NCBI GenBank assembly: GCA_047967505.1
Contig: CM106538.1
Strand: one strand, 5' to 3'
From: Dipteris shenzhenensis
Lineage: Eukaryota > Polypodiophyta > Polypodiopsida > Gleicheniales
DNA length: 64,000 nt
Both the position numbers and the translations under genes were made by a program. The first letter of the stretch is position 1, and each line of letters begins with the position of its first letter. Under the pieces are notes generated by a model. The model was not told where the DNA came from and did no database searches. It was given only the letters and a program-made list of their open reading frames with translations. Positions 31,256-43,848 of this stretch are shown piece by piece.

Positions 31256-32205
31256 GTGGCGCATCATCTCATATGACAAAACATCAAGAATGGATCACAG
31301 AGATGAAACCATTAGAAGGACATAAGAACGGTATCTACACTGCAGATAACATACCAAATCCAATTCAAGGGAAAGGCATTGTCCCTATGAATAATTTCAG
31401 TGGTACGAAAGGATTGGTGAAAGATTTACTCTATGTTTTGAAAGGGTTTCGAAGCTCAGCAAGAACCTCTTATCATTTGGTGAAATGACAAAACACAACT
31501 ATTGAGTCATCTTTTATGGAGATGAATGCACGATTAGAGGCAAATTCAAAGGATATCAGCTAGTAGGAAAAGTAGTCAAGGAAGGATGCTTGTTCAGAAT
31601 GCTAGCTTCAGTACCAAGTTTGCATGCCATGTCAGTTCAATTGCAACAATAGATGCCACTTTCCGCAATATGGCACAAGAGATATGGACATGTCAATTTC
31701 AAAAGCTTGAAAGAGCTCGAAAATTAGAATATGGCAATTGGAATTTCGAAACTTTAGTTTCTTGGAAAAGTTTGCGAAGCATGCTGCTTTGGTAAACAAA
31801 AGCGAACCAATTTTGGTAGAAGCACCTCTAGAGCACGAGGTATTCTTAATTTGATTCAGACAAATATATGGGGTCATGCCTAGACCCGCAGCATCAATGG
31901 TTCACTTTACTATTTGATTTTCATCGATCACCACAGTAGATATTATTGGGTCTACTTTCTGAAAGAGAAATCTGAAGTCTTTTCCAAATTTTAAGAATTC
32001 AAAGCCATGGTAGAAAACCAGACATGCAGAAAGATCAAAGTCATGAGATCAGATAGAGGAGGTGAATACATATCTTCAGCATTCATGAATTTTTGCAGAA
32101 GTAATGACATTCAAAGACAATTTACTTATGGAGATACTCGTCATCAAAATGCAAGAGCTAAAAGGAAGAATGGTACTTTAGCAAATAGTGCTAGAGCAAT
32201 GCTCA
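31256..32205 (+). pseudogene. Protease tail and integrase start of block A
   Basis: Right after the MITE the frame resumes in the protease (SSHMTKHQEWITEMKPLEG). Then come the pre-integrase zinc region and integrase core, seen as MVENQTCRKIKVMRSDRGGEYISSAFMNF at 32007-32100. A TAG in the HAQTRS stretch near 31880 and several frameshifts break it. It ends at the inversion breakpoint near 32206. Confidence 0.82.
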
Positions 32206-33442
32206 GGGAGTGGCTGCAATCTTGCAATGTGCCACATGAAAATTCATGAAAATTCTTCAAGAGATTGTCAACATAGTTTAGCTGATTCATGAAGGTGCTG
32301 TCTAAGTCTCTTCAGAACTCAATTCCAAGACCAAGATCTTTCATGTCGAACTCTAAAGATAAGTCTTGTTTCAACTTTTTGATGCCATCATTACTTCTGA
32401 TCACAATTAGTTCATCTACGTACAAAAATGCATTAATAATTTCTTCCCCTTAAACTTTGTAGTAGAGAGTATGATCTGCATTGGATTTCATGTATCCCAA
32501 ATTAGCAAAATACTTGTCGATTCTGTTGTACCAACTTTTGGGTGCTTGCTTTAAGCCAAAGGGACTTTTCTTGAGATTGCAAACCTGATTGTCTTTTCCT
32601 AGTCCAAAATAACTTGCTGGTTGTTGCATGTAGACTTCTTCATCTAGGTAACCACTAAGAAAAGAATTCTTGACATGTACATGGTACACATTCCTTCTAT
32701 TGAGTATCGCTAGTGATATCAAGAACCATATGGAATCCATCTTTGCTACTAGAGCATAAGTCTCATCATAGTCTTGACCATATTGCTATGCAAATCCTTT
32801 TGCAACTAGTCTCAATGCTTCCATCTGGATTGTACTTTACTTTATAAACCCATTTGTTTGCTATGGCCTTCTTTCCTGGTGGAAGGTTGCATAACTCCCA
32901 AGTGTTGTTTTTGTACAAAGCTTCTATTTCTTCATTCATAGTAGTTTTCCATTCTGGCTTGTCAACTACGTCTTCGAAGTACATTGGCTCTTCGGTAGCC
33001 ATGATGGTATTCATAAGAGAATAATTGGTAGCTTTGATCTAAATTGCTTTGCCTTTCTAAGAATATGTCAATCTGGCTGGTGGTCTCTTTCTCTGGTAGA
33101 CTGTCTACATTGTTGTTTCCCTCCTCGGGGTGTCTCTAGCAATTCTTGCTCTTCTTCATCAACCTTTTCTGTAGGTGACTAAGTAATCGATGTGTCGATA
33201 TCCTGAGAATTTGATGTTTTCCATTTTGATTCCTCATCAAAGATTACATCTTTGGAGATAATGACCTTGTGGTTGATAGGATCATATAGCTTGTATACTT
33301 TTATTTCTTCACTATAGCCAACCATGATGCATTTGCATGACTTCACATCCAATTTTTTGCACTGATCATCATGTATGTGGGCATATTCTATGCAACCAAA
33401 TATGCGGAGATGACCAATGCGTGGCTTGTGTCCACTGAATGC
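32206..33442 (-). pseudogene. Inverted integrase-end and RT segment of block A
   Basis: Read on minus from 33442: the integrase C-terminal part (HLRIFGCIEYAHIHDD type), then the RT (33014-32766, with MNEEIEALYKNNTWELCNLP), 32740-32450 (VKNSFLSGYLDEEVYMQQ and FGLKQAPKSWYNRI), then the catalytic box as YVDE instead of YVDD near 32415, and the connection region to about 32206. Everything is reversed relative to flanking Copia coding. The D to E change is shared with block B. Confidence 0.87.
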
Positions 33443-34190
33443 TAGAACAGAGTTTGAAACTTAAAAAATGTTTTTAAAAGCCTACCATCAATGACAAGTA
33501 CTATAGGCAGCTCATCGAATCTCTTATATATCTGACTATCACACGGCTAGATATTTGTTATGCAATAAGTTCATTTGCACAGTTTATGGCAAATCCGAAA
33601 CAGTCTCACTGGAATATAGCCAAAAGAGTCTTGAGATACTTCAGAGGTACAAGATAGTTTGGAATAGAATACAGAGAAGTCATCCAAGGTTGCATAGATA
33701 CAGTGACAATGACTATACCGGAGATCATGAGACTAGGAGATCCACACAAGGATATGCAGTTTTCCTCGGTCAAGGTGCTATATCATGGTTTTCAAACAAA
33801 CGGCCAACTGTTTCTTTGTCTTCAATAGAAGCAGAATATAGAGCACTCACTACAGGTGCATGTGAAGCTATATGGCTCAGAAGACTATTGTCAGAAACAT
33901 ATTACTTTGATGAATCAAAGCCAATAACAATATACTATGATAATCAATCGGCTCAAGTATTGGCCAAGAATCTAGTATATCACTCCAAGACAAAGCACAT
34001 TGATGTCAAAGAGCACTTCATCAAAGAAAGAGTGTTACTTGGTGACATCATAGTACAACATTGTGATAGTAAAGAAAATGTTGCAAACATCTTTACCAAA
34101 CCACTTGGCAAATATCTTTTTGAGAAGCACTGAAGAGCTCTTGGTTTGATGCAAAGGAAGTACATTCCCATTAAAGGGGGTGATGGGATG
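33443..34190 (+). pseudogene. RT connection and RNase H of block A
   Basis: Coding returns to plus with the EQSLKL codons that in normal copies directly follow the ATPM codons now at the other side of the inversion. 33555-34133 covers RNase H ([41 protein letters not shown]), and the 3' end follows to about 34190. CDNQ is YDNQ here, so a Cys is lost but the Asp is kept. Confidence 0.85.
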
Positions 34191-34259
34191 TAATGCTCAG
34201 TCCTTCCTCGATCCCCCAGAATCATCATCTTGAGGGAAGGCCTACTTCATGATGTTGAT

Positions 34260-34330
34260 CTTGAGGGAAGGTGTTGAGAAACCATCTCAACATCATGTGT
34301 TCAATATTTTTGGAAATGGTCAAGTTTTCC
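34260..34330 (+). repeat. PPT and LTR start fragment after block A
   Basis: TTGAGGGAAGG is followed by TGTTGAGAAACC at 34271, the same PPT and LTR start as in the element at 5164-12344. Beyond about 20 bp the LTR no longer resembles that element, so it is a diverged or truncated LTR. Confidence 0.6.
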
Positions 34331-37050
34331 AAGCAAACATTTGTTATAATGAAGCAAGATATACATAAAAACTTACACCTACTTTGCACCAAACCACTAT
34401 CCACGAATAACGAAAGCGAGGTCCTTCCTGGGTAGGTGTAAACATGGCTATACTTTTTGCCCAAGAGAAAAGGGCTTGACATCAATGATTGCTACTTTTC
34501 AAAATTGATAAATGAACTCCAGTGCTAAATTTGAAAGTGTAGGCCCATTCGAACTTTGGTCTCAACTTTGGTCTCGCTCGAACGTAGTCGCTCAAATTCT
34601 GGTAATCCCTTGTAGAATCCATTTCTCCCATTTGGAAACACCCACTCAACCCTCTCATGGCCCTAGCTACACATGAATGCATAAATTGATTGAAGTGGTA
34701 TTTGGGAGAATTGATTGAAGTTGTGTTTGGAAGAATTGCACGGGTGTGGCAATTTATTGCAGGTCCCTTTTGCTCAAGGCACTTGCAATATGGCAGAACA
34801 ACCAAGTTATACACTTTGTTATTATGGGCATACTGCACATCATTCAAAGTCACCATAGGTCTCACACCATTCAAATTGGCAATCAGGATGGAGGCTATCA
34901 CGCCATTGGAATATGTTGTTCTGAGCCTCTGAATTGCAATCGAAGACAAGCTACTTTTGTAGGAGTCCATGGAGTTTTGACTTGACGGTCGGGAGAAAAT
35001 GGAGATAGGATGGAAAGTTACTACTTGACATAGGTAGTGCAAGCACAAAGAAAGAGACTTGATTGGACTTGGCATCAAAGAATAAGTTCTTTAAGAAGGG
35101 ACACTTGGTCCTACTCTTCAACACCTGCATGGGCCGCATGCAAGGAAGCTGAAGATGCAGTGGTCAAGACCCTTTTAGATCTTTGAGTATTGTGAATCGA
35201 CTTCTTTCTACTTGGCGTATCTATAGGGATGGTGGGTATTACCGTTGCCAATGAACGGGTTCCAATTGCGGAGATATCACCATGAAGGCCACCTTAAATG
35301 CCCATTCCTAGTCACACGTGAGGTACTCATTCCTTGGATAGGGGTAGGTGCACAGAATCCAATGGCGAGATCGTGCACTCCTTGTTGTGATGGTCACTTA
35401 ACTACTGGTGATATCTTGAGTTCAGCATCAGTCGCCATGCAGGTCTAAGCCCTAGAATCAGCTAAGGATAGTTATACCCCTTGTTCACTCCGAATACCTC
35501 ACACTTGTGCTCGTCCATCTTCTTCCTCATATCCTCGGTTTCCTATTCCTTCCTCCATCTCCTACCAAATCCTCCATCCACTTGCAACCTCATGGGCATG
35601 GCACTAACACCATTTCTTGTAGTAGCTATGCATTCATAACAAACACTCGTGGTCTCCAAATTCCTTAGCAAGCATGTCATCTATACATTCTCTTGCGGCT
35701 TTAATCGATGGAGGTGGAATAAGTGGTAAATGGAATATTTTTGCCACCAAGTCTTGAGAGACATACTAATCCATGGGTAGATATCCTCTCATTTTCATAA
35801 GGACATAAATTCATCGTCTGCATTAGGGTATCCTCCTCTAGCAATCTATTGCTTGATAGTCTATTATGCCAATTACCCATAGATAGGCTTGGTTTTGTGG
35901 TCCTTGATCATCTAAATAGAATTTGAAATCTAAAAAATGTGAGATTCCACAGGGTAACCATGAAGCTACCTATTCTACCCCACTAGCTTTGATTCAGTTG
36001 CATCTTCTACTTTTTTTGCATTGCCATTACTTTATCCATCCTGATTGCAGGTTATGTGGAGAGATAAAAGAGACTATATGCTTAAGTGCCATCAATGTAG
36101 ATACAGTATCATAAATCATTTTTGATGTAGACATTGATCTTTTGACTTCCATAGGAATATTTTCTATCTCCATTTGAGAAACTCTGATTGTGCCTCGATG
36201 TTAATAGCTTGAAACTTTGAAGGGATACTTTTTGCACAATAAAGTTCAAGGTATGTACCAAGAATATCTTAGACTCACACAAGTTTTGAGTAGCTTTAAA
36301 TTCAAGTGATTGAACAATGATTGCCACACATGACAAGTGTTATTCATGCAACTACAAAGATCCTATATTATTTGTATTGCTTCTACTGCCTCAAGTACAG
36401 TTATCAACTAGTTGTTCACCATTCTTAACTAGTTGTTGACTATTTTTTACACTTTTGCATGGTGTTGTGAATCATCATAGTGTAGATAATGCTTACTTGA
36501 GAGAGAGAAGGGCATGGAAAAAGGCAATTAACTGTCATCCCACACCTATTCCAATAGCCAGATTTAGACATCTAGTTATGTCGAGAGGGTGCAAGACGAT
36601 TGGATGGTTTCTTTGTCTTGAGTTGTGGCTATCTTACATGAAAGAGAATTAGAGAAATATCATAAAGTAGATGCATATATCTTGTGGTGTGCAATACTAA
36701 GAAACCCAATGTATCATGTGTGTTCAAGGGGTACTTCAAAAACCCCTCAACTAAAATTCCCCCCCTAATAAAAGCACCCCTCTTTACTTATAAAATAAGC
36801 TTTTTTTTTGTAAAGTTGAATTAAAATCCCCCTCATGTTATTGTAATCCAGTGAAATTTTTCCAAAAGATTGAATTAAAATACACCTCCTTTTAAATGCA
36901 CATGGTACACTAAACTTTTATGAGGTGAACCCCTTGAGGCACATATTGACCCCTATTCCCACTACTCGACCTAGAGGTACTTTAATTTTTTAATATTTGT
37001 ACGTTATATTGTATCAAAATATTATATCAATTGACATGAATAACACATAA
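34331..37050. other. No recognised gene; one 198-codon frame
   Basis: The only long frame is on minus, 35078-34482, with 198 codons and no familiar motif. Its composition is mixed and no homologous copy exists in the window, so I do not call it a gene. The rest is AT-rich with short frames. A MITE candidate lies at 36723-36937. Confidence 0.4.
36723..36937. mobile_element. MITE candidate (215 bp)
   Basis: The left end TCAAGGGGTACTTCAAAAAC and the right end read on minus, TCAAGGGGTTCACCTCATAA, form imperfect inverted repeats. The interior is AT-rich with C-rich blocks. No clear target duplication is seen, which lowers confidence. Confidence 0.4.
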
Positions 37051-39460
37051 GTGCTTGTGTTTGTCTTACATTCGCAGTATTCATGGCTACACAAGAAGGG
37101 ATTCAAAATCACGCTAAGGTACAAGAAAATTTCACACTTCTTGGGAGATCCTGAGCACATGATCTGGAGGTGTGAGGGACCAGGTGTTGATAATGTTGTT
37201 GCCATCTTGCGGGGAGCTAAACATGTGGATGATGATCCCATGGGAGATAAGAATGTAGCATTTAAGGAAACTCCTGAAGTAGATTGATAATTCATATCAT
37301 GGACCCCATTTTTTAGAAATTGAGGTTATATGATGTTTGCATCAATGATCATGGACTGTTTTAGTCTCGATATTGAAGTAATGTGCAAGTAAAGCGATGT
37401 AGTAAGACTTGGTTGTAATGAATCAAAAGTTGTTTTGAGAATTATTTCACATAATGTATAGCATTTATACAGTAGACTATAGTTTTATTTTTTTCTAATG
37501 ATTGGATGATAGATAGGTGTAAAGATGCCTCCAAAAAAACATGGTCATGCACTAGATGCACCACAAAATTATGTTACTACAATTCAATATCCTAATAAGT
37601 GGAATTGCACAATATGTGGAAAATAGCTCATAGGATCAAGCACTAGGATTTGATCTCACTTCTTAGGAGACCCCAAAATTTTGATTGGGAAGTGTACTGA
37701 CGGAGGCACTGAACGGATTGTACGAAAACTAGGAGGAGGACAAAAAAGTGTCGAGCACATGATAGATAAGTTATTGTGCATGGAGAATCCCTCAGTGAGG
37801 CATCTATTGCTATAACTACATCTGTTGACTTAGGTGCTTCCTCACAAGAGATTCCTATGGGCACTCTTGGTGCTTCAACCAAAACATCAAGATGTATCAA
37901 TGCATCCATAGAGTAAGGACAAGTTCAGAATGTCTCTTAAATATGCAAGACTATGACCAAATATCCTTTGAGGCTTCTTTTAAAACACGATGGGATGAGA
38001 AATCCCAACAAGACATCTTTGAAGTGATATGTCGTATTGGATGTCCTTTGAATATGGTTCTAAGTCCCCATTGGAAAAATACAATGGCCTTTGTTGCAAG
38101 AGCAGGTGTTTCATTTACTATGCCATCTTACCACGTTGTGCGAGATGACATGTTGGATAAGTACTATGATAAGATGAGAAGAGATGCATTAGATTGTGTA
38201 TGATGGCATGGATAAGACTATTTGCACCGATATGGATGGAAGAATGTGACAATGAGTCTTATCACCTTCAAAGGTGAGGCACTTCATCTTTCAGTCGATA
38301 CAAGTGGCCAAGCAGAGACAGGAGAGTATGTTGCTGAACAATGCCAAAAGGTAATTGAAGAGGTGGGGCGGCAAAATGTGATTCAAGTCACCACAAACAA
38401 TGAAAAGAAGTGTAGAAAAGCTGGAAAGATGATAAGTAAATATATCCACAATGATTTGGGCCTCACCACGCTCTTGTCATTGTCTCAACCTAGTACTCAA
38501 GGATTGGTACAAGAACTCCGAGACAGTTTTTTAAGATTCCCATTGATGAGGGCTGAAAGATGGTACTGTATTTTCTTAATCATGAAAGATTTTTTGGCAT
38601 ATTTAGAAACCACCAAGATCCATTGTATAGGATGGAACTTTTAAAGCCTAGCAAGACACACTTTGGTATGAACTATATTGCATTAGAGTGCTTGTTAAAG
38701 TTGTAGGATGTTATTACCGAAATATTCTATAGTGCATAGGTAACATTGCGGATAGTTGAATATCACACGACCAACTTTTGCATGGAGTATAATGAGCTCA
38801 AAAGTCAATCCATTTCCCCTAGCTTTTGGAAGAGGATTTTAGATGCAGTAGAGGTAATGAAGCCCATTTGGAATGCCATTCATAAATTAGATGTCAAATG
38901 ATCAAGTATAGGAAATGCCTACATGGCTTGATGGACTACTGAACGTGACGTACTGAAGGAAGGAGACGGCAAAATGAGAGCCATTACACGTTGGCCAAAT
39001 GTCAACTACTAATGAATTTGTCTATAAATGGTCGACTCAAGCTCACAACTCAATGCACTATGCTAATCATGTATTGGATGAGTCAATGGTGGGAATATCA
39101 TCCTGAAACTAATGCAAAGACTATGAAAACTGGGCATGCATTGTTGGCTACTCTCTTTGAGGACAATAATGAGTATGTAGCAGCCGTCAGGGAGTTATCA
39201 TTCTTTAGAAACAAGGAAGGATTATTTACAAATGTCAAGATACAACAATTGGCAAAGAACATGACTACATGGAGATGGTTGGAAATTGTTGAGGCATTGA
39301 CACCTCACTTGCAAACATTAGCCTTGAAATTTATCCCACAAAGTTGGTGGCTGAAACTCTTCCTGGTCCTTTGCATGATGCTCCGGTACTAGAGGTTGCT
39401 CAACCTGCAAAATCTAATGACAGTGAAAGTATCGATGCTGAAGCTTAATCGATATTTACT
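37051..39460 (+). pseudogene. hAT-like transposase with BED-type fingers (copy 2)
   Basis: 37066-37287 encodes a BED-finger-like stretch (HFLGDPEHMIWRCEGPG). A second one starts at 37524 (MPPKKHGHALDAPQNY, W-N-C-T-I-C-G-K, then SHFLGDPK), with two TAG or TGA-type breaks in it. From 37892 the frame enters the region duplicated at the left edge: VARAGVSFTMPSYHVVRDD, then the DUF659-like part at 38222-38644 (LSVDTSGQ, VIQVTTNN), and the C-terminal pieces at 38991-39392 (TTWRWLEIVEALTPHLQ). hAT transposases cut and paste DNA with an RNase H-like fold. Stops after nearly every block make it non-functional. No terminal inverted repeats were found. Confidence 0.75.
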
Positions 39461-39832
39461 ACAATTTATATACTTTTACAGTCTTTTAATTAAGTTAAAA
39501 ATCATGAGTTTTCTTTTTCATGCAAATTACAATATTGTTGCCATAGAGTTCAATTTCAAAAAAATACATTGTCACACATTAAAGTGTTTTTTTTTTTTGG
39601 GCGGAAAAAACATTCTGTATTAAGGAAAATTTAGTCTCAAATGAGACAATTACAATGTAGCCATATACTCCTCAACTTTAAGGATTGAAACTCAAAATTT
39701 CCTTAGCACCATTGCGAGCAGTGAACCGCACGAACAGCCGCAAAACCTTTTCATTTAAGATAGGGGCAGTTACAGTTGTAGTGTAAAGTATGACCTCTTT
39801 ACCTAATGTGAATTATAGTACCATTCCCATAG
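38066..39832. repeat. hAT-like segment duplicated at 1015-2769
   Basis: Near-identical to the left-edge segment, in the same orientation, offset by about 37.05 kb. Homology ends at 39832, where another Copia begins. On the left, this copy continues into the 5' half of the hAT gene that the first copy lacks. Confidence 0.92.
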
Positions 39833-39962
39833 TTCTTTTAGGTCCACTATAAGTAGAACATTCTTCATTCTCTCTTTCATTCAAAGATCATTCTCATTTA
39901 AAGGCTGGCATGAGAGAGCCAGAAAAGTTATGTACTAGCTGTCTATCAATATTTCAGATTCT

Positions 39963-40424
39963 ATGATTGTGCATATTCAGGATGCAAGCACGCCGAAGGA
40001 GGCATGGGATACTTTGACAAAAATGTATAGCCCAAATACGCAAGCCAGAAAAATGCACCTCAAGCAGGAGTTGCATAATGTGCAGAGAGAAAATATGAGC
40101 ATCAATGACTACCATATGAAGGTGAAGAAGATTGCAGATGCACTTGCTTCTATTGGGTTGCCAGTGGAAGATGATGATTTAGTTTCTATGACCTTGAATG
40201 GTCTAGGAAAGGATTATGCACAATTCCATACATCCATTGCTGTTTGTGTCCTACGGAGGAGGACGTGGGAACTTTAGAGGCAGGGGGAGCCAAAGAGGTC
40301 GTGGCAGATGGCAGAGAGGCCAAAACGCAAACAGCAATGTTGAATGCTACTACTATGGTAAAATGGTCATATGGTTAAAGACTGCTATAAAAAGCAGAAT
40401 GACATCATGACTGGAAAATTGTAG
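39963..40424 (+). pseudogene. Gag of the third Copia
   Basis: 39963-40277 encodes the UBN2 capsid region (DASTPKEAWDTLTKMY, then LKQELHNVQRENMSINDYH, MTLNGLGKDYAQF). A frameshift near 40240 leads into an Arg/Gly-rich segment (RGRGSQRGRGRWQRG), and only a damaged zinc knuckle (C-Y-Y-Y-G-K) follows. The N-terminal part of Gag is missing. Confidence 0.82.
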
Positions 40425-40475
40425 CAAGGCAATTATGCATCCTCTAGTAGACAGGGTGATGACAGAAATGAGCAT

Positions 40476-41820
40476 TTGTTTATGGTGCAGCACATGACCA
40501 ATTTTGTGACAAGTGCAAAAGAAAGCAATGATGTGTGGTATGTTGACTTAGGTGCGTCAAACCACATGACAAGTCATGCAAAATGGATGCAAGATGTAAG
40601 GAAAATGGAAAGACCAGGATTTGTGGAGACTGGTGATGATACTGCACATCCTATTGTGCAGATTGGTAAAATTCCTTTGTCTATGCAGGATGGGAACAAG
40701 AAATACCTGTCTGATGTATTTCATGTCCCCAATATCACCAAGAACTTGGTTTCTGTTGGTCAAATGGTTAAGCAGGGCTTGTAGGTCAGATTTAATCCTT
40801 ATGGATGCTTTGTTGAGGATATGAAAAATAAAGGTCGCTTGATAGCAAAAGGGAAGAAGAAGGGTAGGATGTTTACGTTGGATGCAAACATGCCTGAAAT
40901 GAGTGCAACAATGTTTGCACATGGGATTGGTGTAGTTGTAGATATTAATATCTGGCATAAATGCATTGGTCATGTTAATGTACATCAACTTAAATTAATG
41001 CAGGCCCAAAATATTGTTGCAAGTTTGCCTAAGTTCAAGGTTGCAGAAATGCACAGGGTATGTGAAGCTTGTCAATTTGGAAAACAGGCAAGGAAACCAT
41101 TTCCTAGACATGTTCAAGAGAGTAAGAGGCCATTGGAATTAATCCACTCTGATGTGTGGTCTACTAAAGCTGCATCTATTGGAGGCTGTCATTATTTTGT
41201 CACTTTTATTGATGACTACAGCAGAAAAGTTTGGGTATATTTTATGAAAAAGAAAAGTGAAGTGTTTGGGCATTTCAAAGCTTTTAAAGCTATGGTTGAG
41301 AAAGAATCAGGCCTGCAAATAAAATGCCTAAGGTCAAATGGAGGGGGAGAGTACCTCTCAAATGAGTTTGCAAGGTTCCTGTAGGAGCATGGCATAAAGC
41401 AGCAATATTCATGCAATCATACCCCACGGCAAAATGGACTTGCAAAAAGGAAAAATAGGCATATTGGAGAGGTATCTCATGCCATGCTCAACGAAAAAGT
41501 CCTGCCATATTATTATTGAGGTGAAGCAGTTGCTACAGCAGTCTACATAATGAGAACAGGACACCCACTGCAGCAATACATGGCATGATGCCAGAGGAGA
41601 GGTATACTAGTAGGAAACTAGATATTTCTCATTTGAAAGTTTTTGGTTGCATTGCCTATGTTCATGTGCCAGATGAGTTGAGATCCAAGTTGGATCTAAA
41701 AGCTGAAAAGTGCATCTTTATTGGTTATTCTCTGCAACAGAAAGGGTATAGATGCTATAACCCTTCCACTCGTAAGTTTACAGTAAGCAGAGATGTTGTT
41801 TTTGATGAGATGAGCAACTA
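40476..41820 (+). pseudogene. Protease and integrase of the third Copia
   Basis: The protease motif reads WYVDLGASNHMT (usual D-S-G; here D-L-G). 40821-41384 has the zinc region (WHKCIGHVNVHQL, CEACQFGKQARKP) and integrase core with catalytic Asp in FIDDYSRKVWVYFM and LRSNGGGEYLSNEF, where the usual D is N. After TAG at 41382 it continues as HGIKQQYS and NRHIGE, then 41585-41821 as the C-terminal KLDLKAEKCIFIGYS part. The Asp to Asn change would abolish integrase activity. Confidence 0.85.
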
Positions 41821-42121
41821 GTATAAACTAGTAAATGTGATTGATGATGTGGATGCACAGAATGGTAATACTGCACAGAATTCACAGCAGCAATCACAAA
41901 ATATTAGTGGACCTATAGTGTCCTCTAGCAGTGGTTCACATACTTTGCCATGGATAGGCAGATTGAGATCAGGAGGATCTCCTCAAAGCAATGCAGATAG
42001 TGGTATGCAAGTATCACGAAAGGAAAAAGAGAAAGTAGATCAGCCCATGTTTGATGTGAATGCACGTCACTCTTATGTGGATGGTGAATCCAGTGGCTCA
42101 GAATAGAGCCTTGATGATGAG

Positions 42122-43848
42122 TTGGGTATTCCTTTTGTTGTTACACCTGGAGTAAGGAAGACAAGGGATGTTTTGAGAGCACCTGGTAGTGAGCCTATTT
42201 TGTGCAAGTCTACCAGACCTAGGTATCCTGTGGATAGGTTGAAATATGATGGATTTACAGCCATTCACTATGCCTATATGGTCAAAGTGATACATGAACC
42301 AGAACCCACTTCTTTTGAGCAAGCCATGGGAAAAGAAAAATGGGAGAAAGCCATGAATCAAGAAATGGATGCTTTGGAAGCAAATGCTACATGGGAATTG
42401 GTGCCTTTGCCTAAAGACAAGAATGCAATTGGCTGCAAGTGGGTTTATAAGGTGAAGCACAATGCAAATGGTTCTGTGAATAGATACAAGGCAAGATTAG
42501 TTGTCAAGGGGTATGCACAGACATATGGCATTGATTATGAAGAAACATTCAGTCCGGTTGCAAGGATGGCAACCGTAAGAGCAATCATTGCTATGGCTGC
42601 ATCAAAGGGATGGTCTTTATATTAGATGGATGTAAAGAATGCTTTCTTGCATGGTGATTTGCAAGAAGAGGTCTACATGGAGCAGCCACCAGGTTATGTT
42701 CATGCTGTTCATCCTGAGTTTGTTTGTAGGTTGAAGAAAGCCTTGTATGGCTTGAAGCAAGAACCCAGAGCATGGTCTGACAAGATAGGATAGTATCTTG
42801 TCACTATTGGCTTTCAGATTTCCAAGGCAGATTTCTCACTTTATGTGAGAAAAACAGAGAAAGGCATTATGATGCTTGTCATTTATGTTGATGATTTGAT
42901 CATCACAGGTGATAGTGATGAAGATATCCTTCATGTGAAAATGCTATTGAAGTAGAAGTTTGAGATGAAGGATTTGGGAGAGCTGCGTTACTTCTTGGGC
43001 ATTGAGGTGATTAGATCCACAAGTGGGATATGGCTCTTGCAGAGGCAGTATGGATTGGACATGTTGTCCAAATATGGGATGACAAACTGTAAGCCTATTT
43101 CAGTTCTTTTGGAGCAGAATGTGAAGTTGAGCATAGATGCAAGTGAGCTTCTGGAAGACCCTACTATGTACAGACGCATAGTAGGAAGTTTGATTTATAT
43201 GACTATTACCAGGCCAGATTTGAGCTATGTTGTTGGGTTGGTAAATCAGTTTATGCAGGCTCCAAGGAAACCGCATTTGGATGTGGCTAGATGCATACTG
43301 AGGTATGTGAAGTCCACATTGCAGTATGGACTATTTTATGAGACTGGGGTTCAGATACAGTTGCATGGATACACTGATGCTGATTGGTTTGGTAGTATTT
43401 CTGATAGACGATCTACCAGTGGATATGTGTTCTCCTTTGGGAGTGCTGCAGTCACTTGGAGCAGTAAGAAACAGCCTACAGTTGCCTTGTCGAGCACAAA
43501 GGCTGAGTACAGGGGTGCAGTAATGGCTGCATGTGAGGTAGCTTGGTTGCGTAAACTACTTGATGATATGCATCAGTCTACAGATGGGCCAGTTGTCATT
43601 TATTGTGACAACATGAGTAGTATACACTTGGCAAATAACCAAGTCTATGATGCTCGAACAAAGCACATTGAGGTGCATTATCACTATGTGCAGGAGTAGG
43701 TTCTAGTAGGTTTTATTGATCTAGTTTATGTCAGCACAGAGGATCAGGTAGCTGACATATTCATGAAGGCATTGGGCGTAGAGAAGCTACGCAAGTTCAG
43801 AGACCTACTTGGTGTGCAGGAATTGGGATTGAGCTTGAGGGGGAGTGT
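42122..43848 (+). pseudogene. RT and RNase H of the third Copia
   Basis: 42122-42625 begins the RT ([41 protein letters not shown]). After TAG at 42623 it continues [31 protein letters not shown], and the intact YVDDLIITG box near 42890. 42965-43699 spans the connection region and RNase H (TDADWFG, SSTKAEYRGA with E to K at a catalytic position, YCDNMSSIHLA). The end matches DIFMKALG before the PPT. Confidence 0.88.

Larger units (their letters stand above)
29675..34131 (+). mobile_element. Rearranged Copia block A (internal inversion)
   Basis: Matches 57138-61507 almost throughout. Order along plus: leader, Gag (about 30250-31050), MITE remnant, protease and integrase start (31256-32205), an inverted segment with integrase end and RT (32206-33442, reading on minus), then RT connection and RNase H (33443-34131 and on to 34190). 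The family is that of 5164-12344. It continues past 34131 into the normal 3' end with PPT, which block B lacks. Stops and frameshifts are frequent. Confidence 0.88.
39833..43848 (+). mobile_element. Third Copia type, 5' truncated, many TAG stops
   Basis: Coding order on plus is Gag, zinc knuckle, protease, integrase, RT, RNase H, ending at a purine run GAGGGGGAG just before 43849. No 5' LTR or PBS is seen, since hAT sequence abuts at 39832. The coding frame is mostly collinear and is broken largely by single TAG codons: 40422, 40782, 41382, 41819, 42104, 42623, 42791, 42953, 43697. Most lie where the family has Gln or Trp. Confidence 0.9.

Noticed and set aside
34482-35078. 198-codon frame on minus
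   Set aside because: Longest frame in its region but with no recognised motif, no second copy, no splice or promoter support. Not called as a gene; mentioned in the spacer entry.
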